Positions 19,394 to 31,705 are shown, numbered from the stretch's first letter. The stretch: DNA of 64,000 nucleotides from Streptomyces rubiginosohelvolus (GCF_014649875.1 NZ_BMTW01000001.1:434001-498000), one strand, 5' to 3'. Notes: a model not told the origin generated them from the sequence alone. Numbers and translations: made by a program.

Positions 19394-20230
19394 CTAGCGC
19401 TTCTTGTTCGTCTTGCGGCGGCGGACGATGTACTTGTTGCTCGCCTTCTTGGGAGAACGAGTACGACCCTCCTTCTGACCCCACGGCGAGACCGGGTGAC
19501 GACCACCGGAGGTCTTGCCTTCACCACCACCGTGCGGGTGGTCAACCGGGTTCATCGCGACACCGCGGACGGTCGGGCGGACGCCCTTCCAGCGCATGCG
19601 GCCGGCCTTGCCCCAGTTGATGTTCGACTGCTCGGCGTTGCCGACCTCACCGATCGTCGCGCGGCAGCGCGCGTCGACCAGGCGGATCTCACCCGACGGC
19701 ATACGAAGGTGGGCCATGGTGCCCTCCTTCGCCAGCAGCTGCACGGAGGCACCCGCGGAACGGGCGAACTTCGCGCCGCCGCCGGGCCGCAGCTCGATGG
19801 CGTGGATGGTCGTACCGACCGGGATGTTGCGCAGCGCCAGGTTGTTACCGGGCTTGATGTCGGCGGTCGGACCGTTCTCGACACGGTCACCCTGCGACAG
19901 GCCACGGGGAGCGACGATGTAACGCTTCTCGCCGTCCGCGTAGTGCAGCAGCGCGATGCGCGCGGTGCGGTTCGGGTCGTACTCGATGTGCGCGACCTTG
20001 GCCGGCACGCCGTCCTTGTCGTGACGACGGAAGTCGATCACGCGGTAGGCGCGCTTGTGGCCACCACCCTGGTGGCGAACGGTCACACGACCGGCGTTGT
20101 TACGGCCGCCCTTGCTGTGCAGGGGGCGGACCAGCGACTTCTCCGGCGTGGACCGCGTGATCTCGACAAAGTCGGCGACGCTGGAGCCACGACGGCCCGG
20201 GGTCGTCGGCTTGTACTTGCGGATACCCAT
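19394..20230 (-). CDS. rplB: Ribosomal protein L2
   Basis: L2 supports the peptidyl transferase centre and subunit joining. The 278-residue product begins [20 protein letters not shown] and has the signature [20 protein letters not shown], with the essential His in the DHPHGG loop, and a basic end RRRKTNKKR. Confidence 0.98.
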   Translation of the reverse strand: MGIRKYKPTTPGRRGSSVADFVEITRSTPEKSLVRPLHSKGGRNNAGRVTVRHQGGGHKRAYRVIDFRRHDKDGVPAKVAHIEYDPNRTARIALLHYADGEKRYIVAPRGLSQGDRVENGPTADIKPGNNLALRNIPVGTTIHAIELRPGGGAKFARSAGASVQLLAKEGTMAHLRMPSGEIRLVDARCRATIGEVGNAEQSNINWGKAGRMRWKGVRPTVRGVAMNPVDHPHGGGEGKTSGGRHPVSPWGQKEGRTRSPKKASNKYIVRRRKTNKKR

Positions 20231-20269
20231 TTCTCAGTCCTCGTCCGATTCCGGACGACTCGAACTCCG

Positions 20270-20593
20270 TTAGGAGGTCGGGCCGCCGAAGATGTCGATA
20301 CGGTCGCCCTCGGCGAGGGTCACGATGGCGCGCTTCGTGTCGGCGCGCTTGCCGAAACCGGTGCGGGTGCGCTTGCGCTTGCCCTGCCGGTTGATCGTGT
20401 TGACCCCGGTGACCTTGACCGAGAAGACCGCCTCGACGGCCTGCTTGATCTGGGTCTTGTTGGAGCCGGGCGCGACGATGAACGTGTACTTGTTCTCGTC
20501 GAGCAGCGCGTAGCTCTTCTCGGAGACCACGGGCTTGACGAGAACGTCACGCGGGTCCGAGTACGTCTTGCTGGTAACGGTCGCCTCGCTCAT
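20270..20593 (-). CDS. rplW: Ribosomal protein L23
   Basis: L23 docks signal recognition particle and trigger factor at the exit tunnel. The 107-residue product shows [20 protein letters not shown] and [20 protein letters not shown]. Its start overlaps the rplD stop by one base. Confidence 0.98.
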   Translation of the reverse strand: MSEATVTSKTYSDPRDVLVKPVVSEKSYALLDENKYTFIVAPGSNKTQIKQAVEAVFSVKVTGVNTINRQGKRKRTRTGFGKRADTKRAIVTLAEGDRIDIFGGPTS

Positions 20594-21243
20594 CAGGCGG
20601 CGCTCCCTTCGGTCTCAGCGGTCTGGGGGCCAGACACGAAGGACTCGAAAGCGGCCTGGGTGAAGACCACGTCGTCAGAGACGATCACGTCGTACGTGTT
20701 GAGCTGGCCCGGCTCCAGGATGTGCACCTGGGGCAGGTTGCGCGCGGACAGCCACGCGGCCTCGTCGGCGCGGTCGACGACCAGGAGCAGGTTCTGGCGC
20801 TCCGAGATCTTGCCGAGCAGCGTCTTGGCGGCCTTCGTGGAGGCGGCACCCTCGACCACGCCGGTGACGACGTGGATACGGGAGTGACGGGCCCGGTCCG
20901 AGAGGGCACCGCGCAGGGCGGCGGCCTTCATCTTCTTCGGGGTCCGCTGCGAGTAGTCACGCGGCTGCGGGCCGTGGACGACGCCACCACCGGCGAACTG
21001 CGGGGCGCGGGTCGAACCCTGACGGGCGCGGCCGGTGCCCTTCTGACGGTAAGGCTTCTTACCACCACCGCGGACTTCACCGCGGCGCTTGGTCTTGTGC
21101 GTGCCCTGACGGGCAGCCGCCAGCTGAGCGACAACGACCTGGTGGATCAGCGGAACGCTGGTCTTCGCGTCGAAGATCTCCGCGGGGAGCTCGACGGTAC
21201 CGGCCTTGTCGCCTGCCGGCGAAAGGATGTCAATGGTGCTCAT
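20593..21243 (-). CDS. rplD: Ribosomal protein L4
   Basis: L4 reaches into the exit tunnel; in E. coli it also represses the S10 operon. From ATG 21243 the product is 216 residues, beginning [20 protein letters not shown]. The tunnel loop shows [20 protein letters not shown], the signature. The frame is open for 33 more codons upstream, but these lie inside rplC and are not L4. Confidence 0.97.
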   Translation of the reverse strand: MSTIDILSPAGDKAGTVELPAEIFDAKTSVPLIHQVVVAQLAAARQGTHKTKRRGEVRGGGKKPYRQKGTGRARQGSTRAPQFAGGGVVHGPQPRDYSQRTPKKMKAAALRGALSDRARHSRIHVVTGVVEGAASTKAAKTLLGKISERQNLLLVVDRADEAAWLSARNLPQVHILEPGQLNTYDVIVSDDVVFTQAAFESFVSGPQTAETEGSAA

Positions 21244-21247
21244 TACC

Positions 21248-21892
21248 TCAAGCCCCCTTGGCCGCGGTACGGACCAGGACGAGGCCGCCGTTCGGACCGG
21301 GGACCGCGCCCTTGATGAGGAGCAGACCCTTCTCCGCGTCAACCGCGTGGATGGTCAGGTTCTGGGTGGTGACGCGCTCGTTACCCATGCGGCCCGCCAT
21401 GCGCATGCCCTTGAAGACACGCCCAGGGGTGGCGCAGCCACCGATGGAACCGGGGGAACGGTGCTTGCGCTGGGTGCCGTGCCCGGCGCCGAGGCCCTTG
21501 AAGTTGTGACGCTTCATGACACCGGCGAAGCCCTTGCCCTTGCTCTTGCCCGTGACGTCAACCTTGACGCCGGACTCGAACACAGCGGCGGTGACCTCCT
21601 GGCCCAGCGTGTACTCGCTGGCGTCAGGGGTGCGGAGCTCGACCAGGTGGCGGCGCGGGGTGACGTCGGCCTTGGCGAAGTGACCCTTGAGGGGCTTGTT
21701 CACCTTGCGCGGGTCGATCTCGCCGAAGGCGATCTGGACCGCTTCGTAGCCGTCGCTGTCGTTGGTGCGAACCTGCGTCACGACGCACGGACCGGCCTTG
21801 ACGACGGTCACCGGGACAACCCGGTTGTTCTCGTCCCAGACCTGGGTCATGCCGAGCTTCTCGCCCAGGACGCCCTTGATGTTCTTGCTCAT
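21248..21892 (-). CDS. rplC: Ribosomal protein L3
   Basis: L3 extends a long loop near the peptidyl transferase centre. The 214-residue product has [20 protein letters not shown] and the signature [20 protein letters not shown]. It lies 14 bases after rpsJ. Confidence 0.98.
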   Translation of the reverse strand: MSKNIKGVLGEKLGMTQVWDENNRVVPVTVVKAGPCVVTQVRTNDSDGYEAVQIAFGEIDPRKVNKPLKGHFAKADVTPRRHLVELRTPDASEYTLGQEVTAAVFESGVKVDVTGKSKGKGFAGVMKRHNFKGLGAGHGTQRKHRSPGSIGGCATPGRVFKGMRMAGRMGNERVTTQNLTIHAVDAEKGLLLIKGAVPGPNGGLVLVRTAAKGA

Positions 21893-21906
21893 CTCGGCCC
21901 GTCCCC

Positions 21907-22215
21907 TCAGAGCTTGATCTCGATGTCGACGCCGGCCGGCAGGTCGAGACGCATCAGCGAGTCAACCGTCTTCGGCGTGGGGTCGAGGATGTCGATGAGG
22001 CGCTTGTGGGTGCGCATCTCGAAGTGCTCGCGAGAGTCCTTGTACTTGTGCGGCGACTTGATGACGCAGTACACGTTCTTCTCAGTGGGCAGCGGCACCG
22101 GGCCCGCGACCGACGCACCAGTGCGGGTCACCGTCTCGACGATCTTCTTCGCCGAGGAGTCGATGACCTCGTGGTCGTAGGCCTTGAGCCGGATGCGGAT
22201 CTTCTGTCCCGCCAT
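21907..22215 (-). CDS. rpsJ: Ribosomal protein S10 (NusE)
   Basis: S10 is a small-subunit protein that also works in transcription antitermination as NusE. The 102-residue product begins [20 protein letters not shown] and has [20 protein letters not shown]. It is the first gene of the merged S10-spc cluster that runs to rplO with no spacer above about 225 bases. A leader of more than 60 bases with a hairpin precedes it. Confidence 0.98.
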   Translation of the reverse strand: MAGQKIRIRLKAYDHEVIDSSAKKIVETVTRTGASVAGPVPLPTEKNVYCVIKSPHKYKDSREHFEMRTHKRLIDILDPTPKTVDSLMRLDLPAGVDIEIKL

Positions 22216-22675
22216 GGCTACTAGTAGTCCTGTCTCTCTGTTTAACGCTCTGGAACCCGGGGGTTCTCTGGACTCCCCCTCCGACCCACGCGGTCGGGCG
22301 TGTCGCATCCCCTCTACGAAAATCTCCCGAAAGAGATCCCAACCAAGGGGGTGCGGGCCCGAGGACCGCGGAACCGGGGGCGGAACACCCACCGGGTGCC
22401 TGGCCGACGCCCTGCATTGCTTCCCGGAAGATTCCCGTACGTCCGGCCCTACAGGGCCGACGAGTACTGTGGGACTCGCTTCCGGTCCTCCCGGCGGGAG
22501 GCGCGCAGCATTGACACTCAACCGAGCAACCTGGTCAGTGTGCCATACGGGGCGCGGGCCTGGCCAATCGAGTCGGGAATCCTACCCCGAGCGAGCGTGT
22601 GATCAAACGCGGGCGCGCATCCGGCGGCACCGGAACCGTCGCGGGCCCCCGGGCTCCCCCGCGCGGGCCGCTACG
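22216..22675. other. S10 cluster leader and promoter region
   Basis: No gene is seen in these 460 bases. They hold the rpsJ leader, including the hairpin at 22281-22305. Farther up, the minus strand has GGCACACTGACC (near 22530), which resembles the -10 area found upstream of rpoB, but I cannot fix a promoter with confidence. Confidence 0.6.
22281..22305 (-). promoter_or_regulatory. Leader hairpin shared with the rpsL leader
   Basis: CCGACCCACGCGGTCGGG (22281-22298) forms a stem CCGACC/GGTCGG and is followed by CGTGTCG. It lies 66 bases upstream of the rpsJ start. The same 18 bases followed by TGTGTCG occur at 30583-30607 upstream of rpsL. Conservation at two ribosomal operons suggests a regulatory or processing role. 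Confidence 0.6.
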
Positions 22676-22877
22676 ACGAGCACCGGGTGCGGCATCGGCT
22701 CGGCCGTCCTGCGGGGCGTCCTGGACCGCGCGGATGCCGAGCGGATTCCCGTACGCCTGGACGTGCTCCAGGGCAGCCCCGCCCGGCGGCTCTACGAGCG
22801 GCACGGATTCACGCTGGAGCGGGCGGACGCCGTCGGTCGCCGTCGACGTCTTCCTGGTGCGCAAACCCACACCCTGA
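22676..22877 (+). pseudogene. GNAT acetyltransferase remnant (C-terminal part, frameshifted)
   Basis: The plus strand codes for GIGSAVLRGVLDRADAERIP and SPARRLYERHGFTLERADA, the acetyl-CoA-binding and last strands of a GNAT fold, in one frame. The expected ending VDVFLVRKPTP and a stop at 22877 are in another frame. The shift lies at about 22825-22842. No N-terminal half (about 90 residues) is found upstream. The gene is therefore truncated and broken. Confidence 0.8.
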
Positions 22878-23058
22878 CCGGGCAACCCGCCCGCCCCTCC
22901 GTCCGTCTACTCCCCCGCAGGCGCGGCTCGACCGCCGCTGACCTGCGTGGAGAGCCAGGAGTGACGCAGGACAGGGCGGCCGTTCGCCCGCTGCGGGGGA
23001 AGCGGGAGCGGACGGGGTGCGCGGCGTGGTGGATCGATCTGTCCTGTCCCGGATACGG

Positions 23059-25086
23059 ATGCCCCGGCGCACCCTGCTCCTCGCGGCCGGAGCGGCCGGC
23101 GCTGCCGCCACCGCCGGATGCGCCGTGCCGGCTCCCCGGCGGCGCGGGCCGGTGGCGGACCCGGCGCCCGGTCTGGCCATAGCGAGCACCCGTCGGGCCC
23201 TGGTCCTGCAACTGCTGGCCCACCCGGACGACGACCTGTACTTCATGAACCCGGACACCCGTGAGGCCCTGGACGCCGGGACCCCGCTGGTCTGCGTGTA
23301 TCTCACCGCGGGCGAGGCGGACGGCGTCAACAAGATCCCCGGCGCGCCCCGCCCGGCACCCGACCGTGCCGCGTACTCCTCCTCCCGCCATCAGGGCCTG
23401 CGCCAGGCGTACGCCGAGCTGCTCGGGCTCGACCGGTTCACGCCCTGGCAGAAATCGGTCGCGGCCCTGCACGGCGGCCACCGGGCCGAGGTGAACGTCC
23501 TGACCGACGGCGTCCGCCGGGTCGAGCTGGTCTTCCTCAACACCGCGATGCACACCGGGCGCGGCCGCCCCGGGCTGCCCAGCCTCTGGCGGGACCGCCG
23601 CCTCGTGCTGCGTACCGTCGTCGCGGACAACTCCCCGCTGGAGCGCGCAGGTTCGTACACGTACGAGTCGCTGATCGACGTCCTCACCGGGCTGCTGGAG
23701 GAGTACCGGCCGACCGTCGTGCACACCCTCGACCCGGACCCGGACCTCCAGTTCAGCAGCGAGTACGAACGCCGCCGGGACAGCGAGCAGCGCGGGTACT
23801 CCGACCACGCCGACCACACCGCGGCCGGGTGCTTCGCCTGGGCCGCCCTGATCCGCTGGGTGGCGCGGGCGACGGGGCGCGGGGAGCCGGTGCCCGGGTT
23901 CGTCGTCGCCTCGTTCCGGGGGTACTACAACCGGCACTGGCCCAAGAACCTGCCGCCCGCGGTGCTGGAGCGCAAGGCCGCCCACCTCGTCCCGTACGGC
24001 GGCGGCCCCGACTGGGAGTGCGGCAACCCCTCCGGCTGCGGCGACTACAACGTGGGCGGCGACCGGCCGCTCACCAACCGCAAGGGCTGGGTGCGCTCCA
24101 CCCACCACCGCTACCCCGGCCCCCGGGCCCAGGTCGCCACCGGGGCGGACGGCCGGCTCACCGCCTACGGGGTGCTCGGGCTGCGTGCCGTCCGGTGGCG
24201 TGAGAGCGCGCCCGGCAGCGGTGTCTGGGACGCGCCGGACGACCTCGGCGGCGGCCCGCTCGCCCCCGTGCTGGGCGCCGCGACGACGGCGGACGGGCGG
24301 CAGTTGCTGTTCGGGCTGCGGTTCGCGGCGCTCGGCGGGCACGGCGCGGACAACGAACGCGAGATCGTGCTCCTGGAGCAACGCTCCCCCGGCGGCCCGT
24401 TCCTCGCCTGGCAGGGTCTCGGCAACCCCGCCACGGGCCCCGACCACGGCCGCCGCATCGGAACCCCGGTCGCCGTCACCGCCCCGGACGGCCGCGTCCA
24501 CCTCTTCGTACGGAACGCGGAGAAGGGGCTCAGCACCCGGGTGCGTGACGCGGTCACCGGCCGCTGGAGCGGCTGGCGGGACATGGGCGGCGGCGAGATC
24601 CAGGACGGGGTGACCACGGTCGTGGACACGGCGGGGCGCGTCCATGTGTACGCGGCCGGGCACCATGCCGTGCACCACTGGACCCAGGACGCCCCGGACA
24701 CCGACGTCACCGCCCGCACCCAGCTCACCGGCTCCCCCGTCCCCGCGCACGCGCCCGGCGCATTCCCCGCGCCCGACGGTTCCGTGGAGCTGTACTACCG
24801 CCCCGCGGCGCGCGAGCGGCTCGTCGCCGTGCGCGCCGGAGCCGCGCCCGCACCCCGCTTCGGGGGGTACGGTCCGGTGACCGCCGCCGCGTCACCGGCC
24901 GGCCCGGTCCTGCTCGGCCGGTCCGCGGAGGGCCGGATACAGATACGTACCGCAGAGGCCACGGCCGTACGGTCCCGGGGCCCCGTCGCCCTGGACGGCG
25001 CCGCCCTCCACCTGGGCGCGGCGGACGGCCAGCCCGTCGTCGTGGGGTTCGGCCCGGACGCGGCACCCTGGCTCTGGCGCCCGTAG
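23059..25086 (+). CDS. Secreted PIG-L-type deacetylase lipoprotein with C-terminal propeller-like domain
   Basis: PIG-L (LmbE) enzymes are zinc-dependent N-deacetylases of N-acetylglucosamine-containing substrates. The product is 675 residues from ATG 23059. A signal peptide (RRTLLLAAGAAGAAATAGC) ends in a lipobox with the Cys at about residue 21, so it should be a lipoprotein. The PIG-L domain, residues about 40-330, has the metal motif LLAHPDDDLYF and the later HADHTAAG. The last 300 residues hold repeated blades (RVHLFVRNAEKG, RVHVYAAGHHA, SVELYYRPA), like a sugar-binding propeller. An upstream start at 23017 is possible. Substrate unknown. Confidence 0.8.
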   Translation: MPRRTLLLAAGAAGAAATAGCAVPAPRRRGPVADPAPGLAIASTRRALVLQLLAHPDDDLYFMNPDTREALDAGTPLVCVYLTAGEADGVNKIPGAPRPAPDRAAYSSSRHQGLRQAYAELLGLDRFTPWQKSVAALHGGHRAEVNVLTDGVRRVELVFLNTAMHTGRGRPGLPSLWRDRRLVLRTVVADNSPLERAGSYTYESLIDVLTGLLEEYRPTVVHTLDPDPDLQFSSEYERRRDSEQRGYSDHADHTAAGCFAWAALIRWVARATGRGEPVPGFVVASFRGYYNRHWPKNLPPAVLERKAAHLVPYGGGPDWECGNPSGCGDYNVGGDRPLTNRKGWVRSTHHRYPGPRAQVATGADGRLTAYGVLGLRAVRWRESAPGSGVWDAPDDLGGGPLAPVLGAATTADGRQLLFGLRFAALGGHGADNEREIVLLEQRSPGGPFLAWQGLGNPATGPDHGRRIGTPVAVTAPDGRVHLFVRNAEKGLSTRVRDAVTGRWSGWRDMGGGEIQDGVTTVVDTAGRVHVYAAGHHAVHHWTQDAPDTDVTARTQLTGSPVPAHAPGAFPAPDGSVELYYRPAARERLVAVRAGAAPAPRFGGYGPVTAAASPAGPVLLGRSAEGRIQIRTAEATAVRSRGPVALDGAALHLGAADGQPVVVGFGPDAAPWLWRP

Positions 25087-25113
25087 AAGGGGCCGCGCAC
25101 CCCAACTCCGGCC

Positions 25114-25132
25114 CCATAACGCCGCGTTATGG
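25114..25132. promoter_or_regulatory. Perfect 19-bp palindrome upstream of the protease gene
   Basis: CCATAACGC-C-GCGTTATGG is a perfect inverted repeat with one central base. It starts 27 bases after the stop of the PIG-L gene and about 100 bases before the protease start. Length and symmetry fit a dimeric repressor operator; a hairpin role is less likely because the loop would be one base. Confidence 0.5.
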
Positions 25133-25231
25133 CCAAACGTTAGTACCCCGCCCTCGTCGCGCTCCGGCACCCTGTTGCCCACCATCCCCCACGGACACGC
25201 CTACCCAGCGTGTCGCGCGAAACGAGGCATC

Positions 25232-25957
25232 ATGCGCATATCCCGGCTCATGCCCGCTGTCGCCGCAGCAGCGGCCTGCGTCCTCTCGCTCTTCGCACCG
25301 TCCGCGACGGCCGCACCCGCGCCGCCGCTCCAGGACGCCCCGCCGCCGAGCACCCAGATCATCGGCGGCGGCCAGGCGACCAACGCCCCCTGGGCCGCCC
25401 GGCTCTTCTCGAACGGCAGAGAGACCTGTTCGGCGACGATCATCGCCCCGACCTGGATCCTCACCGCCAAGCACTGCGTCACCGGCGGCGGCCTGTCGTT
25501 CCGCATCGGCAGCCTCGACCAGCACAGCGGCGGTGTCGTCGCGAACGGCGCCCAGACCTACACCCACAGCTCGGACCTGGCGCTGGTGCGTCTCGACCGT
25601 TCCGTGCAGGCGACCTACTCACGCCTCGGCTCGCCCGGCTCGGTGAGCGTCGGCCAGAGCGTCCAGGTCTGGGGCTGGGGCGCGACCTCGCAGTGCGGCT
25701 CGGAGGCGAACTGCCAGTCGCGCTACCTGAAGGTCGCCAACGTGACGGTCACCGGCGGCTGCGGTGACGCGTACGGCGGCTCGGCGATCTGCGCCCGCCG
25801 CGGCAACGGCATCACCGCCGGCGGCGACTCCGGCGGCCCGATGACGGCGAACGGCATCCAGGTCGGCGTCGCCTCCACCAGCGACCGCCAGACCACGACC
25901 GCGTACACGAACGTCACCGCGTACCGGTCCTGGATCCAGTCGATCGCGGGCGTCTGA
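25232..25957 (+). CDS. Secreted trypsin-like serine protease (family S1)
   Basis: The 241-residue product has a signal peptide (MPAVAAAAACVLSLFAPSATA), a short proline-rich propeptide, and a mature N-terminus IIGGGQATNAPW typical of chymotrypsin-fold proteases. The catalytic triad is visible as His in LTAKHC, Asp in SSDLALVRL and Ser in GGDSGGPM. Six cysteines are present. The residue before the triad serine region is ITAGGDSGG, so the S1 pocket base (usually Asp six residues before the Ser) appears to be Gly or Ile rather than Asp; trypsin specificity is uncertain. Confidence 0.9.
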   Translation: MRISRLMPAVAAAAACVLSLFAPSATAAPAPPLQDAPPPSTQIIGGGQATNAPWAARLFSNGRETCSATIIAPTWILTAKHCVTGGGLSFRIGSLDQHSGGVVANGAQTYTHSSDLALVRLDRSVQATYSRLGSPGSVSVGQSVQVWGWGATSQCGSEANCQSRYLKVANVTVTGGCGDAYGGSAICARRGNGITAGGDSGGPMTANGIQVGVASTSDRQTTTAYTNVTAYRSWIQSIAGV

Positions 25958-26014
25958 CCGGACGCCCCACCCGGGACGGCGGGCACCTGACCGGTCCGCC
26001 GTCCCCCTGAACCG

Positions 26015-26055
26015 TAGGGCCCCCGTACCTCACCGCCCGAGGTACCGGGGCCCTA
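26015..26055 (+). terminator. Hairpin after the protease gene
   Basis: TAGGGCCCCCGTACCTC (26015-26031) pairs with GAGGTACCGGGGCCCTA (26039-26055), a 17-bp stem with one mismatch. It lies 58 bases past the protease stop and pairs with the next hairpin to separate two convergent genes. Confidence 0.75.
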
Positions 26056-26090
26056 CAGCCATGCCCCGCCGAGGAGCCCGTCGTACGCCG

Positions 26091-26126
26091 AAGGGCCCCG
26101 CACCTCTTCCGAGGTGCGGGGCCCTT
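26091..26126 (-). terminator. Terminator hairpin after tuf
   Basis: AAGGGCCCCGCACCTC (26091-26106) pairs perfectly with GAGGTGCGGGGCCCTT (26111-26126), a 16-bp stem with a 4-base loop. It lies 44 bases past the tuf stop. It may work in both directions. Confidence 0.85.
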
Positions 26127-26169
26127 CTTGCAGCTCAGTGAGCCACCAGGTCCAAGGACCAAGCAGAAA

Positions 26170-27363
<1,194 letters not shown>

Positions 27364-27438
27364 TGGGGTCCTCCTGAGTGGTTCTGTACGCCTTGCTTCA
27401 TCGGCGCCAGGTGATCTTTGCTGGGGTGCCGGCGCCGG

Positions 27439-27478
27439 GGGCATACGGCACAGTGCTGACGCGCTGTGCCGCATGCCC
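27439..27478 (-). other. Stem-loop in the fusA-tuf spacer
   Basis: GGGCATACGGCACAG (27439-27453) pairs with CTGTGCCGCATGCCC (27464-27478); the single mismatch is a G-U pair in the minus-strand RNA. The 15-bp stem with a 10-base loop lies 75 bases upstream of the tuf start and has no T-run. It could attenuate, stabilise tuf mRNA or mark processing. Confidence 0.65.
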
Positions 27479-27520
27479 ACCGGGCTCCGGTGACAAGCCT
27501 AAAGCGTGAGCTCGGGAGAG

Positions 27521-29650
<2,130 letters not shown>

Positions 29651-29688
29651 AAGGCTCAGTCTTCTCTCGGTCTCGATGGGGGTAGCGA

Positions 29689-30159
29689 CTACCAGCGGTA
29701 GTGCGCGAAGGCCTTGTTGGACTCGGCCATCTTGTGGGTGTCCTCACGCTTCTTGACCGAAGCGCCGAGGCCGTTGGAGGCGTCGAGCAGTTCGTTCATG
29801 AGGCGCTCGGTCATGGTCTTCTCGCGGCGGGCGCGGGAGTAACCGACGAGCCAGCGCAGAGCGAGGGTGGAGGCGCGACCGGGCTTGACCTCGATCGGCA
29901 CCTGGTAGGTGGCGCCACCGACACGGCGGGACTTGACCTCGAGCGAGGGCTTGACGTTCTCAAGCGCGCGCTTCAGCGTGATGACCGGGTCGTTGCCGGT
30001 CTTCTCGCGGAGGCCTTCCATGGCGCCGTACACGATCCGCTCGGCGGTGGAACGCTTGCCGTCGAGCAGGATCTTGTTGATCAGCGAGGTGACAAGAGGA
30101 GAGCTGTAGACCGGGTCGATGATGACCGGGCGCTTCGGGGCGGGGCCCTTACGAGGCAT
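29689..30159 (-). CDS. rpsG: Ribosomal protein S7
   Basis: S7 nucleates the small-subunit head; in E. coli it represses the str operon. The 156-residue product begins [20 protein letters not shown] and has [20 protein letters not shown]. It lies 2 bases after rpsL. Confidence 0.98.
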
Positions 30160-30161
30160 TC

Positions 30162-30533
30162 TTACTTCTCCTTCTTGGCGCCGTAGCGGCTGCGGGCCTG
30201 CTTGCGGTTCTTGACACCCTGGGTGTCAAGGGAGCCGCGGATGATCTTGTAACGAACACCCGGCAGGTCCTTCACACGGCCACCACGCACGAGCACGATG
30301 GAGTGCTCCTGCAGGTTATGTCCCTCACCCGGGATGTAGGCCGTGACCTCGATGCCGGAGGTCAGACGCACACGCGCGACCTTACGGAGGGCCGAGTTCG
30401 GCTTCTTCGGGGTGGTCGTGAACACACGCGTGCAGACACCGCGACGCTGGGGCGAACCCTCGAGCGCGGGCGTCTTGTTCTTCTCGACCTTGTCCTGCCG
30501 GCCCTTCCGGACCAGCTGCTGGATCGTAGGCAC
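30162..30533 (-). CDS. rpsL: Ribosomal protein S12
   Basis: S12 controls decoding accuracy. The 123-residue product begins [20 protein letters not shown] and ends [10 protein letters not shown]. Lys43 (TTTPKKPNS) and Lys88 (GGRVKDLPG) are the wild-type residues, so no streptomycin-resistance or ribosome-engineering allele is present. First gene of the str operon. Confidence 0.98.
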
Positions 30534-30582
30534 TACTTCTCCGGTTTCTGTGTGCCGTTCGTGAAACTAACCTGGAACATCG

Positions 30583-30607
30583 CCGACCCACGCGGTCGGG
30601 TGTGTCG
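30583..30607 (-). promoter_or_regulatory. Leader hairpin shared with the rpsJ leader
   Basis: CCGACCCACGCGGTCGGG followed by TGTGTCG lies 50 bases upstream of the rpsL start, inside the transcribed leader predicted from the promoter at 30728-30756. The same element sits upstream of rpsJ at 22281-22305. Confidence 0.6.
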
Positions 30608-30727
30608 AATACTGCGGACTCCCGCCCTGGGGGCGGAAGGGGCGCAGATTGCGGTGGCCACTGACGGACTCGCGCTGCGGCTGAGGACACGCACACGAGC
30701 CCAGGCACACCCCAGGCACAAGGCTTG

Positions 30728-30756
30728 AGCGTACCTACCTCACGGACGTGGGTCAA
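30728..30756 (-). promoter_or_regulatory. Promoter of the rpsL-rpsG-fusA-tuf operon
   Basis: On the minus strand TTGACC, 17 bases, TACGCT gives a good vegetative (HrdB-type) promoter. Transcription would start near 30721, about 190 bases before the rpsL ATG. Upstream is TTTGT, a small A/T patch that may help binding. Confidence 0.75.
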
Positions 30757-31009
30757 AACAAATGATGTCCACCCCCGGCGCACCGGGGCCGGGGGTCGGC
30801 GGACGGGGCGCGACGCCTGGCGGCCGACGCCCCGGGCCGTTGCCGGAACCCAGCAGTCGAGCGGCACGGACCCAGCGAACCCGCGGACCGCCGCCGCCTC
30901 CCCCACTGCCGGGCAACGCGGTGCGGCCGACGACCGGCGGACCGGCCGACGCCTGGCGGACCGGCACGCGGGAGCGGCCCCGGCCCCGGGAGTTCCGGTT
31001 CCGCCTCCG

Positions 31010-31486
31010 TCAGCCCTTGCCGGCGCCCTTCACCGCGGCGGCCGAACCGTGCTCGGCCGCACCCCGCGCGGAGTCCGGGTCCGCCGGCAGGAACTGTCCC
31101 GCGACCCGGATGAACATGTCCCACTGCTCGCGCGGGACGCCGAGCCCCGCGGCGGCCTCCTCCAGGGTCAGCCGACGGGGCGGGGCGACGGCGTCGAGCC
31201 CGCCGCCCCCGAGGTCCGGCAGCGGCAGGTCCTCCTCGGAGAGCCGGCCCGAGCGGATCAGCATGTCGCGCACCGGGACGCGCAGGACGTGCGCGAGCCG
31301 CCGGGTCGTCTCCAGGTCCGGCATGCTCTGGCCCTGGAGCAACCGGGTGATGGCCGCGCGGTGCACGCCCGCCTCGTCGGCGAGCCGCGACTTGCCCCCG
31401 CCGCGCGGGCTGTCGATGTCGTAGCCGCGCTGCCGGATCAGGTCCTCGACCCAGCGCGCGAACCGCTCCAGCTCACTCATCGTCAT
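31010..31486 (-). CDS. XRE-family helix-turn-helix regulator
   Basis: The 158-residue product has an N-terminal XRE domain: SRLADEAGVHRAAITRLLQG (helix-turn-helix at about residues 30-50) and DLETTRRLAHVLRVPVRDML. The C-terminal half (RLTLEEAAAGLGVPREQWDM) is of unknown role. ATG 31486 has GGAGGCGACGTC upstream. It is transcribed away from the WhiB-like gene, with inverted repeats between them. Proteins of this form often repress phage or mobile-element operons, so it is a candidate regulator of the tail cluster. Confidence 0.8.
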   Translation of the reverse strand: MTMSELERFARWVEDLIRQRGYDIDSPRGGGKSRLADEAGVHRAAITRLLQGQSMPDLETTRRLAHVLRVPVRDMLIRSGRLSEEDLPLPDLGGGGLDAVAPPRRLTLEEAAAGLGVPREQWDMFIRVAGQFLPADPDSARGAAEHGSAAAVKGAGKG

Positions 31487-31519
31487 GACGTCGCCTCCCT
31501 CCGAAGCAGCCACAGCGTA

Positions 31520-31553
31520 GCGCGCTTGCGCGCACAGAATTACGTGCGCGTAA
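31520..31553. promoter_or_regulatory. Paired inverted repeats in the divergent promoter region
   Basis: GCGCGCTTGCGCGC (31520-31533) and TTACGTGCGCGTAA (31540-31553) are two inverted repeats 6 bases apart, upstream of the XRE gene. TACGCT, a -10-like hexamer on the minus strand, overlaps the first repeat. They are candidate operators for the XRE protein. Confidence 0.45.
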
Positions 31554-31669
31554 GCAACTCCATGTGTGGGTTCTGTTCGGATCCGGGCCGCCATTCCGGC
31601 CATCACCACCGGCCATCAGCCATGGCCATCACCCCGGCCGTCACCACCCACCCGTGGACAGGAATGTAC

Positions 31670-31689
31670 GTTGCGCGCTCGCTCGCAAC
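31670..31689. promoter_or_regulatory. Inverted repeat just upstream of the WhiB-like gene
   Basis: GTTGCGCGCTCGCTCGCAAC is an inverted repeat with arms GTTGCG/CGCAAC. It ends 16 bases before the ATG at 31706 and shares TTGCGCGC with the paired repeats near the XRE gene. Confidence 0.45.
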
Positions 31690-31705
31690 ATGCCAGGGTG
31701 CCGTC

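Larger units (their letters stand above)
30534..31009. other. rpsL leader and gap to the XRE regulator gene
   Basis: No gene is convincing in these 476 bases. The part next to rpsL holds the shared hairpin (30583-30607) and the promoter (30728-30756). From about 30775 to 31009 the sequence is extremely GC rich without a clear reading frame; it lies downstream of the XRE gene. Confidence 0.6.

Noticed and set aside
22792..24750. 652-codon minus-strand open frame opposite the PIG-L gene
   Set aside because: The plus strand carries a signal peptide, lipobox and the AHPDDD motif; the minus-strand product has no recognisable feature.
30762..31424. Plus-strand open frame opposite the XRE gene
   Set aside because: Low-complexity Pro/Arg/Ala translation, and the minus strand codes for a clear helix-turn-helix protein.
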